Under the pieces are notes generated by a model. It was not told the origin of the DNA. It ran no database searches and saw only the letters and a program-made list of their open reading frames with translations. The position numbers and the translations under genes are program-made. Source: Euleptes europaea (taxonomy: Eukaryota; Chordata; Lepidosauria; Squamata; Sphaerodactylidae). From it: 64,000 nucleotides of DNA. Location: NCBI RefSeq assembly GCF_029931775.1, contig NC_079324.1, positions 60,209,268-60,273,267 on the forward strand, read 5' to 3'. Positions 55,871 to 64,000 of the stretch are shown here, one piece after another (positions within the stretch are counted from its first letter, which is position 1; the number at the start of each line of letters is the position of its first letter).

Positions 55871-57025
55871 CTCACCCTCTCAAGAGGCAAGGTTTTCCAT
55901 CGCTTTATGAACAAGACAGAATTCCATTGGAGATGACGGAAATGTTCAGACAAATCCCTTAATTTGACTGTTCTCCCCCTCCCTTCTGCCCTTTTCAAGA
56001 ATGTGGGCTGGGACCCAAAGAGCTACTTGAGACGCACCCGAGGGCTTTGTGTGCCCGGTGGAATGTTCAGACTTTTTTTTTTGCTTTGAGTAACAGATTC
56101 TCCCCCCGCCCCAGCCTGTTTTTGAAACTCCACTTTGTTTCAGAAGCAGATCGGCGTCCGACGACGAAGGCATCTGGGACAGATGCAAAGTCCAAAGCCC
56201 CCTCTGGCCACATGGAACTTGTGCGGTTCTTTGGATCCTGGCTGTAAAGAATGAGATTCCTCCTTCCTCCCTTTTAACAAGGAGCTGGCAACATTTCAGT
56301 TTGGTTGGACACTCTCTGAATTTGTTTGGGATATTTTTTTTTTTATAAAAAAAATTGCACTCGGTTTACTTTTCCTCTAGTCTTATTTTCTTGTTTCTTA
56401 ATGCATTTGTTTTCAAGCAGCATTCCAGGGAAGCCCCAAAGGTTCCTGGTGGGGGGGTGTCAGTAAAAGCAACCTGCCCATGAAATTTATAGCTGCAGAA
56501 GTGTTTGGTGAAAACGCTGTAGCCTGTACCATGTCCCAGAATCCTTTGCAAAGCAATGGGATTCCACAGCACATGCACGGGGGGGGGGCTTTGTAGCTGG
56601 GCCAACATGGAAAAGGGTCCTTCAGGTTAAAGTCTGGAAAACACTCCCCTAATCATCTGTATGTTCACCTTCCAAGGAAGGATTTTATGTTAAGGACCGA
56701 GATAATTTCCCTCCCCACCGTTAAGCTTCCTTATTCATGTAGTCTGATACATAAACTCCATTTAACCCCCCCCCCCATCCTATTTGTTTTTGCATGACTG
56801 TCCTTGTTTCAGAAACCATTTAAAGTGCATGAGTTAGAACGCAGTCTATTAAATCCTGTCAGGCCCCCCCGCCAAAAAAAACACTAACCTGATTTCTTCC
56901 AAGATTTAAAACGGTAACTTTGCCAAAAAAAAAAGGAAAAAAATCCAAATGGGCTACTAAAATTTATTTGCATCTTTGTATGTATTTATTACTTGATGTA
57001 ATAAAGCTTATTTTCATTAACAGTC
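55871..57025 (+). other. CDK2AP1: CDK2AP1 3' untranslated region
   Basis: About 1.15 kb from the stop codon to AATAAA at 57000. It is free of recognisable repeats, unlike all surrounding DNA, with T- and A-rich homopolymer tracts near the end. Confidence 0.8.
57000..57005 (+). terminator. CDK2AP1 polyadenylation signal
   Basis: AATAAA within tgtaataaagctt, followed about 20 bp on by T-rich sequence. It lies about 0.9 kb from the stop codon of the convergent MTRFR gene. Confidence 0.8.
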
Positions 57026-57584
57026 TTTATTATTAAGAAGTGTGGACAAATATTTGTATTATTTTGCAATCCTGCAAAAGTATCTTGTGTGTAAATAGTT
57101 CAGGGGATCAGAGATCCCAGCAGAGGGCAGCAGAGGCACAGGAACAGAGCCGCTGAATGAAAATTAGGGGCCTCTTGAATTGCCAGTCCTTGGGGGCAGG
57201 GGACCTCTTGGGTCTCCTCCCAATTCCAAGTGGAGCCACGGCTGTCTTGTGACTACTCCCAGTGTTTGCATCAACACCTTTCTTCTGGTTTGTCAGCTGA
57301 CACAAGGGGCACAATTGCAAGAAATAAAGCAAGGGGTATGTGTTTTGGCTGCCCACGGTTCTGATTGTGGCCCCCTCTGCCCCAGAAATACCTAAAAAAC
57401 TGCGCCGCCCTGAAGAATGGGGGAGTGGTAGGAACCTCCTTACAAGTTTCAACTCTGCTGTGAAGTGAACCAATTCAGAAAACAGTAGAGGTGCGGAAGT
57501 CCAGCCCGCAATCTAGCCACAGGTCTGGAAAGCATGCGGGCATCCTAACAGCATACTCAGGCAACCAGACCCAGGGCCTTCTAT

Positions 57585-57667
57585 ACCTTTTCAGTCTAGA
57601 AAAAAGATGTCCAAGGGGAGGATATGACAGAGGTTTATAAAATTATGCATGGGGTAGAGAAAGTAGG
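57585..57667 (+). mobile_element. Short CR1-like LINE fragment
   Basis: gaggatatgacagaggtttataaaattatgcatggg corresponds to the CR1 coding segment for [11 protein letters not shown], in forward orientation. Confidence 0.7.
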
Positions 57668-57703
57668 AGCATTTATTTATTTATACTTTTATCCCGCCCT
57701 CAA

Positions 57704-57877
57704 CCAGCCAGCGTGGTTTAGTGGTTAAGAGCGATGGTTTGGAGTGATGGACTCTGATCTGGAGAACCGGGCTTGATTCCCCACTCCTCCACATAAGCGG
57801 TGGTTGGTAATCTGGTGAACTGGGTTGGTTTCCCCACTCCTACACATGAAGCCAGCTGGGTGACCTTGGGCTAGTGG
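57704..57877 (+). mobile_element. tRNA-derived SINE (family A), truncated
   Basis: ccagccagcgtggtttagtggttaagagcg head through gaagccagctgggtgaccttgggctag. It ends 35 bp before the MTRFR stop codon, on the opposite strand, so it probably lies in the MTRFR 3'UTR. Confidence 0.85.
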
Positions 57878-57911
57878 TGGGTGGGACACATCACAGGTAC
57901 CTAAATGCTCC

Positions 57912-59840
57912 TTATTTGTCCTCCAGTGCTTTCAGTTCTTTCAAATGCCTCTTCCTTTCAAGATTCTCCTTCGCCTGCTGCCTCTTTTCTTGCTTCTTCT
58001 TCTGCAGTTCCTTTTTCTCTTTAATAACCTCGCTGGTATCCCCTTTGTAGAAGACATCCACTTTCTCCTGCAGGATTTCTCTGGCTCTCTGGCGGTTCTG
58101 CTCTACCGATCGCGTTTGATGACACTGGTGGGGAGAAAATTCATTTATTGGAGAGGCGGCAGCTGGGCCTGGCCTAGAGGTTAGATATATTTCTGCAGTT
58201 CTATCAGGATGAGAAATATGAGGTTATTACTGGCAAGAAACTTGCCCGGCTACAGTCCTGGAGGAAAAGGACAGATAAGAAGAAGCACACAGGGACTGCA
58301 GTAGCCAGAGACTATTTATAGGAGCCAAGCAAACAGAGAGAAGAGTTGGTTGTTATATGCTGACTTTCTCTACCACTTAAGGGAGACTCAAACTGGCTTA
58401 CAATCAGCTTCCCTTCCCAAAAGACATCCTGTGAGGTAGGTGGGGCTGAGAGAGCTCATAATAGAACTGTAACTTGCCCAAGGTCACCCAGCTGGCTTGG
58501 TGTGTAGGAGTGGGGAAACCAACCCGGTTTACCAGACTAGCGTCCGCCGCTCATGTGGAGGAGTGGGGAATCAACCCATTTCTCCAGATCAGACTCTACC
58601 GCTCCAAACCACTGCTCTTAACCACTATACCGCGCTGGCTCCACAGAAAGAAATCCTGTGGATATATAAAGGGAAGGGGTTACAGGTAGAGCATGTCTGC
58701 TTTTCATCCCTTTCCTAACTTTGTTTTCTTTGGGGAATGCAAGTAATTAAGAAAGCCAGAGGGTGCAGCAAGAGCTAGTGCCTATTCTGCAAAATGCTGG
58801 TGTACTTTGGGGAGGGGCTGTGGCTCAGTGGTAGAGCATCTGCTTGGCTTGTCATGCACAAGGACCCAGGTTCAATCCCTGACATCTCCAATTGAAAGGA
58901 TCAGGTTGTAGGTGGTGTGAAAAACCTCAGCCTGAGACCCTGGAGAGCCACTGCCAGTCTGAGTAGGCAATACTGACTTAAATGGACCAATGGTCTGATT
59001 CAGTATAGGGCAACTTCATATGTTCATGTAGAGTTGTACACTGTAGTCACTTCCTTTGAAATGCAGCCAGACTGTTGCACTCCATTAACTTCATAACAGT
59101 TCAGTCTTTTATATGCCGACTTTCTCTACCACTTAAGGGAGACTTAAACCAGCTTACAATCACCTTTCCTTCCCCACAACAGACACCCTGTAAGGTAGGT
59201 GAGGTTGAGAGAGCTCTAACAGAGCTGTAACTTGCCCAAGGTCACCCAGCTGGCTTTGTGTGTAGGAGTAGGGAAACAAATCCACTTCCCCAGATTAGCC
59301 TCCACCACTCATATAGAGTGGGGAATCAAACCTGGTTCTCTAGATTAGTGTCCACCACTCCAAACCACTGCTCTTAACCATTACACCATGCTGACTAGTT
59401 CAGATGCCCACAAGTATTTGTGTTAAATATTTATGGGACCACAGCTTCTGGACTGTGATTTTTATTCACCACTCATGATAAGGGGGCTATTTAAAAACAT
59501 GCACTGCGCTAAATTTCAGATTATGTGAAGTGACATACAACCATGTGAAAAAAAGTGTCACCTTGACCACAATCCCAGAAGGAATATGCTTGAGGACCAC
59601 ACAGTTGCTACTTTTATTTGTCGCCTGGCCACCGGGTCCAGAGCCTCGCACAAACTGCTCTTCCAAGTCAGCTTCATTGAGAGGCAGGAGGTCTTCAGAG
59701 CTCTTTTCTGCTACAAGGAATAAAAGGCCAGGCCGCCGAGGCAACAGAAAACGGTGCCTCCCCCAGAGTCTCGGTGCCTGAGGGACACCACTTAGTTTAA
59801 TGAATGAATGCGTGAAACACAGTAAACTTGAAGGAGGCAT
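57912..59840 (-). CDS. MTRFR: Mitochondrial translation release factor in rescue (C12orf65)
   Basis: MTRFR is a class I release-factor relative without codon-recognition domains. In mitochondria it hydrolyses peptidyl-tRNA on split, stalled large ribosomal subunits. Two coding exons: 59840-59562 (93 codons) and 58124-57912 (70 codons plus TAA), 163 residues against 166 in human. The first about 45 residues are Arg-rich with no acidic residues until EKSSED, as expected of a mitochondrial presequence. The catalytic GGQ is intact in [15 protein letters not shown] and is followed by [13 protein letters not shown]. Exon 2 starts [11 protein letters not shown] and ends in a Lys/Arg/Glu-rich helix with the basic tail typical of this family. 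On the minus strand the donor after 59562 is AAG|GTGACA and the acceptor before 58124 is CACCAG. A splice acceptor about 26 bp before the ATG (exon start near 59866) shows an upstream non-coding exon. The gene is convergent with CDK2AP1. Confidence 0.97.
58333..58645 (-). mobile_element. tRNA-derived SINE (family A), full length
   Basis: gagttggttgttatatgctgac 3' end, caaggtcacccagctggcttgg core, cttaaccactataccgcgctggctcc head in reverse. MTRFR intron. Confidence 0.88.
58810..59030 (+). mobile_element. tRNA-Ala-like SINE (family B)
   Basis: gggaggggctgtggctcagtggtagagc head, ggttcaatccctgacatctcc B box, gcaacttcatatgttcatg end. A 5-bp insertion lies in the head (ggcttgtcatgc). Confidence 0.87.
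59104..59398 (-). mobile_element. tRNA-derived SINE (family A)
   Basis: tcttttatatgccgactttctctacc 3' end, caaggtcacccagctggctttg core, cttaaccattacaccatgctgac head in reverse. MTRFR intron. Confidence 0.87.
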
Positions 59841-60397
59841 AGAAAGCTGGAGACGAGGACTCTGTCCTGGAAAAGAAGGCCATGAAGACGCTGATTAGTG
59901 CCGTTCCATAAAACCAGCCACTCTACGTTCAATACATTTTTCAGGTTTGTGCGCTTATGCTGTGGGGCAAGGGGGCAGACCAGCTTTCTCTGGCTACTCT
60001 CGTGCAATGCAGAAGGAATGTCAGCTGTCTGCTTTTATTAATCCCCCCCCCCTGCATTATGCAGTGGCATTCTGCTGTATCAGGGACAGATTTACTGTCC
60101 AAAGCAATTAGAGAATGTCTGGTGGTCTAAGTCCCACCCATAACACAACCAATTCTGCTGCTTTGCCTGCCTATGCTGCACATCTTGTGCTGTGTGTGAA
60201 GCCAGAGCTGAGCTGCGTCTACTGGACAGCTTTGGCATTAGCTCTTGCCAAAGTCAATCTTCCCCAAGCCATGTTCTTCACTCTCCCCATCCCAAACAGA
60301 AAACCGGCATGTTACTAACCAGCAGAAGAAGGTGTTTTTCCAGTGCTCACTGCTGCATGTCTTTTATTGGTAACAATTCCACAGGGATACATACACA

Positions 60398-60582
60398 TGA
60401 CACATGAAGCTGCCTTCTACTGAATCAGGCCCTTGGTCCATCAAAGTCAGTATTGTCTACTCAGACCGGCAGCGGCTCTCCAGGGTCTCAGGCAGAGGTC
60501 TTTCATATCACCTACTTGCCTGGTCCCTTTAACTAGATGCCGGGGATTGAACCTGGGACCTTTTGCATGCCAAGCAGATGTA
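60398..60582 (-). mobile_element. tRNA-Ala-like SINE (family B)
   Basis: acacatgaagctgccttctactg end, caaagtcagtattgtctactc body, gattgaacctgggaccttttgc B box; head truncated after aagcagatg. Confidence 0.85.
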
Positions 60583-60747
60583 GCCCTGTTATTTCTGTTA
60601 TCACCAAAACAAACAAACAAACAAGGGTTTTGTGGCCCCTTTAAGACTAGCCACCCCTTGATCAGTTGCAAGGTGGTGATGAAGGGGGGCTCTGTAGGTT
60701 AAAGTTTGTGCTAGAATAAACATTTCTTATTCCTTAAAACGCCCTGA

Positions 60748-60946
60748 CCTGAATTGCCCAGGCTAGTTTGATCTCGTCCCCCCATAGAAGCTATGGAGAG
60801 TCAGCTGTGGTTAGTACTTGCATGGGAGACCACCAAGGAAGTCCAGGGTTGCTACGTAGAGGCAGGCGATGGCAAACCACCTCTGCTCATCTCTTGCCTT
60901 GAAAACCCCACAGGGTAACCATAAGTCGGCTGTGACTTGACGGCCC
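60748..60946 (+). mobile_element. 5S-rRNA-derived SINE, near full length
   Basis: ggctagtttgatctcgtcccccc head, gtggttagtacttgcatgggagaccacc closely matches 5S rRNA, and the tail gtaaccataagtcggctgtgacttgacggcc matches BovB. Confidence 0.9.
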
Positions 60947-60949
60947 TCT

Positions 60950-61013
60950 GACCTGGATGGCCCAGGCTAGCCCAATCTCATCAGACCTCGGAAACTAAGC
61001 AGGGTCAGCCCTG
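60950..61013 (+). mobile_element. 5S SINE head fragment
   Basis: acctggatggcccaggctagcccaatctcatcagacctcggaaactaagcagggtcagccctgg; it breaks off into a different repeat at 61013. Confidence 0.78.
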
Positions 61014-61257
61014 GAGATCAGTTGTAATAGCAGGAGATCCCCAGCTAGTACCTTGAGGTTGGCAACCTTATTTGGAGGATTCACAGCGTCGCCATAGGTT
61101 CGAAGCGACTGGGCACCCAGAGAGGTCAATTCCCCTGGAGGACAGGGCAGCTTCATCCAGTGGGCTCTAGGGCGTCCTACCCTGCAGGGGCGTCTTCCCC
61201 CCCCCCAGAGTCCACCTTCCAAATCTCCAGGAATTTCCCACCCTGGAGTTGGCAGGC
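61011..61257. mobile_element. GGGTTGCCA MITE remnants, copy 7, rearranged
   Basis: 61011-61070 holds one terminus (ctggagatcagttgtaatagc...gaggttggcaacctta). 61119-61257 holds another portion (caattcccctggaggacagg...ccctggagttggcaggcc). Between them is unrelated sequence with a 5S-SINE-tail-like piece (cgtcgccataggttcgaagcg). Order suggests rearrangement. Confidence 0.5.
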
Positions 61258-61336
61258 CTCTTTTCTCGAATAGCCCGAAGGCCTCCGATCTATAGCCGAA
61301 GGGAACCCCCGCAGCTCCGGGGACATGGGCCCTTAC

Positions 61337-61480
61337 CTCCTGCGGGCCCCTGTCGAGACGCCTCGGAAAAGGCTAGGCCTTGCCGACGACCGTCCTGCGC
61401 ATGCGCCCCCCCATGTTTACTAACCAAGCACGAGCGCGCCCTGCCCCCAAAGGGAGGGAGGGAGACCCGCCCACCGTCCA
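61337..61480 (-). other. MTRFR: Candidate MTRFR non-coding first exon
   Basis: On the minus strand a consensus donor (GGAG|GTAAGG) lies at 61337/61336 inside the CpG island. The MTRFR coding exon has an acceptor in its 5'UTR at about 59866, so a spliced upstream leader is needed; this is the best candidate. The transcription start is not defined by sequence and the 61480 end is approximate. Confidence 0.5.
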
Positions 61481-61746
61481 ATCGCAGAGCAAAACGGCCC
61501 CCTTACGCAACGCCCGTTCTTCCTATCTCAGCCCAGGATGCCCAACGGCGCGCGCCCGAACGGCCCAATGCCCCGGCGGCCTTCCCCCCGCCCCTTCCCC
61601 CCAGCCCCGAGCAGCCAATCGCGTCACAAGGCTGCCCTGGCCGCGCGGCCCTCGGCAGCCAATCGGCCGGCGGGGTGAAACCGCCTGTGCGAGAAACCCC
61701 TTCGAATCTCAACCGCCAATCCGGTGCGGGAGGGGGGGGGAGGAAG

Positions 61747-61881
61747 ATGGAGCCCGCGTCGCTCGAGTCTGTTGTTGACAGTTTCTCAGCCGCCTGAAGC
61801 AAAGGAAAAGGGGGGAGGGAAAAATAAATACCCGTTGGCCAGCCCCTCCCGCCTCACTCGGACCCGCAAGCCGAAATGCAG
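61747..61881 (+). other. Candidate first exon of rightward gene (MPHOSPH9 by synteny)
   Basis: In the CpG island, plus strand, a donor ATGCAG|GTAAGG occurs at 61881/61882. Upstream, a 16-codon frame (61747-61797, MEPASLESVVDSFSAA) starts in a strong Kozak context (A at -3, G at +4) and stops before the donor, so it would be an upstream ORF if transcribed. A second ATG lies two codons before the donor. No MPHOSPH9 coding exon was recognised before the window end. The exon's 5' end is unknown and the gene name rests only on synteny. Confidence 0.4.
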
Positions 61882-62294
61882 GTAAGGGCCCGGAAGTGCG
61901 GCCGTTACTGCGACGATGGGGGGTGGGGGGTTCCGCCTGGGCTCGGTCGCCTTCGCTCGCACCTCTCAAAACAGGCGAGTGACGTTCCCTGTAGCCAATC
62001 GCCTTCCGGCTATGCTGTCAATAATTCGAAAACGACGGGACGGGCTGTCCAATGACGGGAGGGGGCGGGGCTTGAGAACCGGAGGGAATGGAGGGGGAGG
62101 GGAGGACCCCAAAGCGGGGCTTTAAAAATAAAAGGAATGAAGTTGGCGTCTTTAAACGACGACGAGGAGAGCCTCGGGCTTTTATACACTGCGGAGGAGC
62201 CCCGTTACCCGAGAAGTGCCTCAGAAATGAAGAACTGTATGCACGACAAGTGCCATTCAAAGTCAAGAAAAAGGAGAATGGGTTTAAGAGGGAA

Positions 62295-62332
62295 TAAGGG
62301 TCGCCGTGAGTGGGAAGCGACTTGACGGCTCT

Positions 62333-62364
<32 letters not shown>
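62295..62364 (+). repeat. BovB-type tail and (CA)n
   Basis: gggtcgccgtgagtgggaagcgacttgacggc then (ac)n. The tail is shared by BovB and the 5S SINE; no head of either was recognised upstream. Confidence 0.7.
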
Positions 62365-62367
<3 letters not shown>

Positions 62368-62480
62368 AGGATGCTGAGTATTTGTGTAGCGTTTTCAGTT
62401 ATCCAAAGTGATCCTGTTGCATGCATTAGTGGTGTGATTTTGCAATGGCAGCCCTGCAAGGTAGGCCGGTACTGTTATTC

Positions 62481-62620
62481 AAAGAATCATAGAGTTGGAA
62501 CGGACCACCAGGGTCATCTAGTCCAACCCCCTGCCCATTGCAGGAAACTCACAACAACTTTCCCCACACACACACCCCTAGTGACCCATACTCCATGCCT
62601 GGAAGAAGGGACCATGTTAC
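62481..62620 (-). mobile_element. CR1 LINE 3' fragment
   Basis: agaatcatagagttggaacgg, tcatctagtccaaccccctgcc, gacccatactccatgcctgg. In the presumed first intron of the rightward gene. Confidence 0.85.
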
Positions 62621-62640
62621 AGGAGGGGATGGTGGCTTTC

Positions 62641-63432
62641 ATAAGAACATAAGAAAGGCCATCCTGGATCAGACCAAGGCCCATCAAGTCCAGCAGTCTG
62701 TTCACACAGTGGCCAACCAGGGGCCTCTAGGAAGCCCACAAACAAGATGACTGTAGCAGCACCATCCTGCCTGTGTTCCACAGCACCTAATAGGCATGCT
62801 TCTCTGATCCTGGAGAGAATAGGTATGCGTCATGACCAGTATCCATTTGGACTAGTAGCCATGGATAGCCCTCTCCTCCATGAACATGTCCATTTCCCTC
62901 TGAAAGCCTGAACATAAGAACATAAGAAAGGCCTGCTGGATCAGACCAAGGCCCATCAAGTCCAGCAGTCTGTTCACACAGTGGCCAACCAGGTGCCTCT
63001 AGGAAACCCACAAACAAGATGACTGCAGCAGCGGCACCTAAGACTGTGGCACCTAAGATAATAAGCATGCTCCTCTGATCCTGGAGAGAATAGGTATGCA
63101 TCATGACCAGCAGTCATTTTGACTAGTAGCCATGGATAGCCCTATCCTTCATGAACATGTCCACTCCCCTCTTCAAGCCTTCCAAGTTGGCAGCCATCCC
63201 CACATCCTGGGGCAGGGAGTTCCACAAGTGAACTATGTATTGTGTGAAGAAATACTTCCTTTTATCGTTTTGAATCGCTCACCCTCCAGCTTCAGCAGAT
63301 GTCCCCACATTCTTGTATTATGAGAGAGGGAGAAAAGCTTCACCCTTCCCACTCTCTCCTTACCATGCAAAATTTTATAGACCTCTATCATGTCTCCCCT
63401 TAACCGCCTTCTTTCCAAGCTAAACAGCCCTG
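62641..63432 (-). mobile_element. Two CR1 3' ends in tandem (ATGTTCTT-tailed type)
   Basis: Copy one 62641-62910 and copy two 62911-63432. Both start aacataagaaaggcc(atc)ctggatcagacc and include gtccagcagtctgttcacacagtgg and the tagtagccatggatagccct stretch. Copy two continues into CR1 coding remnants ([21 protein letters not shown] in reverse). Confidence 0.88.
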
Positions 63433-63599
63433 AGACCAATAAAGTGAGCTTATGGCAGAGGAGAGATTTGGACTTGGGTAGTATGTAGATTGTCTTAGCT
63501 AGTGATCTGGCTCTAAAAGATGAGAGAATGCTTGGATGGGGACTGTTGAAAGGGGAATTTCTGAGGGGAAATGTGGAAAGAATTTTCTATGGTTTTCAC

Positions 63600-63897
63600 A
63601 CGTATTACCTTACAATAATTCTGTAAGGTAGGTCAGAATCTTGATCCCAATTTTGCTGATGGGGTTTTTGCCTTATTTATTTGTTTACTTTGTTTATACC
63701 CTGCCCTTCTCCCCAATGGGGGCCCAAAGTGGCTGATATGGTTCTCCCTCTGTTTATCTTCACAACAACCCTGTGAGGTAGGTTAGGCTGCGAATGCAAC
63801 TGGCCTGAGGTCACCCACCATTCTGCTGTGACTGAGTGGGGATTTGACCGGGATCTCCCAGATCCTACTCGGACACTCTTTTTGAGTCACAGTGGCA
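63600..63897 (-). mobile_element. CORE/MIR-like tRNA SINE
   Basis: cttatttatttgtttactttgtttataccctgccc 3' end, cttcacaacaaccctgtgaggtaggttagg core, ggggatttgaccgggatctccc B box and ctcggacactctt head in reverse. Confidence 0.75.
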
Positions 63898-63955
63898 TTC
63901 CTAAGGCCATGTAGTTCATGGCCGAGGTGAGCAGTAAGCCCCACTGAGTTTGATG

Positions 63956-64000
63956 GAAGGGCCTGTGGCGCAGTGGTAAAGCATCTGCATGGCATGCAGA
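63956..64000 (+). mobile_element. tRNA-Ala-like SINE (family B), cut by window end
   Basis: gaagggcctgtggcgcagtggtaaagcatctgcatggcatgcaga is the head of family B; the rest is beyond the window. Confidence 0.8.

Larger units (their letters stand above)
61260..62110. promoter_or_regulatory. CpG-island bidirectional promoter (MTRFR / rightward gene)
   Basis: GC- and CpG-rich stretch with five CCAAT boxes in about 240 bp (61478, 61565, 61615, 61659, 61716) and two similar motifs further right (near 61994 and 62049). Splice donors face left on the minus strand (61336) and right on the plus strand (61882). In human, MTRFR and MPHOSPH9 are head-to-head, so a shared promoter is expected from synteny. 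Confidence 0.7.

Noticed and set aside
60748-60870. A 5S rRNA gene
   Set aside because: Resemblance covers only part of the gene, with deletions, and the sequence continues into the BovB-like SINE tail as in the other copies.
61249-61797. A 182-codon plus-strand frame across the 61-kb CpG island
   Set aside because: Pro/Arg/Ala-rich composition product of the island, crossing putative promoter CCAAT boxes; no family resemblance. Only the short uORF at its end is kept, as a separate observation.
62295-62364. A BovB LINE at 62.3 kb
   Set aside because: Only the shared tail and (ca)n are recognisable; it may equally be a SINE end, so no element was called.
1-64000. CRISPR arrays, operons, toxin-antitoxin or phage-defence-like systems
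   Set aside because: The window is intron-rich vertebrate DNA. Repeats are SINE/LINE/MITE families or microsatellites, and no regular spacer-repeat structure or prokaryotic gene was found.
1-64000. Endogenous retrovirus or Polinton remains
   Set aside because: All reverse-transcriptase-like pieces match CR1 or BovB LINEs. I saw no paired LTRs, gag, protease, envelope or capsid-like frames.

Overview
The window is vertebrate nuclear DNA, most likely from a squamate reptile (a lizard). The genes have many short exons with GT-AG introns. The introns and intergenic DNA are crowded with CR1 and BovB (RTE) LINEs, tRNA-derived and 5S-rRNA-derived SINEs, hAT-type elements and short inverted-repeat elements. 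A full-length Sauria-type SINE at 13.3-13.6 kb and BovB copies are the best taxonomic markers. Species cannot be fixed from sequence alone; identifications rest on remembered family sequences, not on searches.

Layout. 0-29.3 kb: the 3' nine-tenths of SBNO1 (strawberry notch homologue 1, + strand). I place 29 coding exons that join in one open frame of 1,221 codons plus a stop; the N-terminal part lies upstream of the window. 29.3-33.8 kb: repeat-rich intergenic DNA, ending in a locally triplicated unit. 33.8-57.0 kb: CDK2AP1 (+ strand), with a CpG-island first exon at 34.17 kb, three further coding exons and a 3'UTR. A second possible first exon in the correct splice phase lies at 42.81 kb. 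57.9-61.5 kb: MTRFR (C12orf65, - strand), two coding exons, tail-to-tail with CDK2AP1. 61.3-62.1 kb: a CpG island with clustered CCAAT boxes, probably shared by MTRFR and a rightward gene (by synteny MPHOSPH9) whose coding exons are outside the window. 62.1-64 kb: repeats only.

The order SBNO1-CDK2AP1-MTRFR-(MPHOSPH9), with these orientations, matches the block on human 12q24.31. The genes are not an operon. SBNO1 and CDK2AP1 encode chromatin/transcription proteins, and MTRFR encodes a mitochondrial ribosome-rescue factor. I saw no prokaryotic-type system, CRISPR array or intact viral element. The most interesting observations are the alternative CDK2AP1 first exon, the 45-nt SBNO1 microexon, the repeated unit just upstream of CDK2AP1, and several nested transposon insertions with readable target-site duplications.
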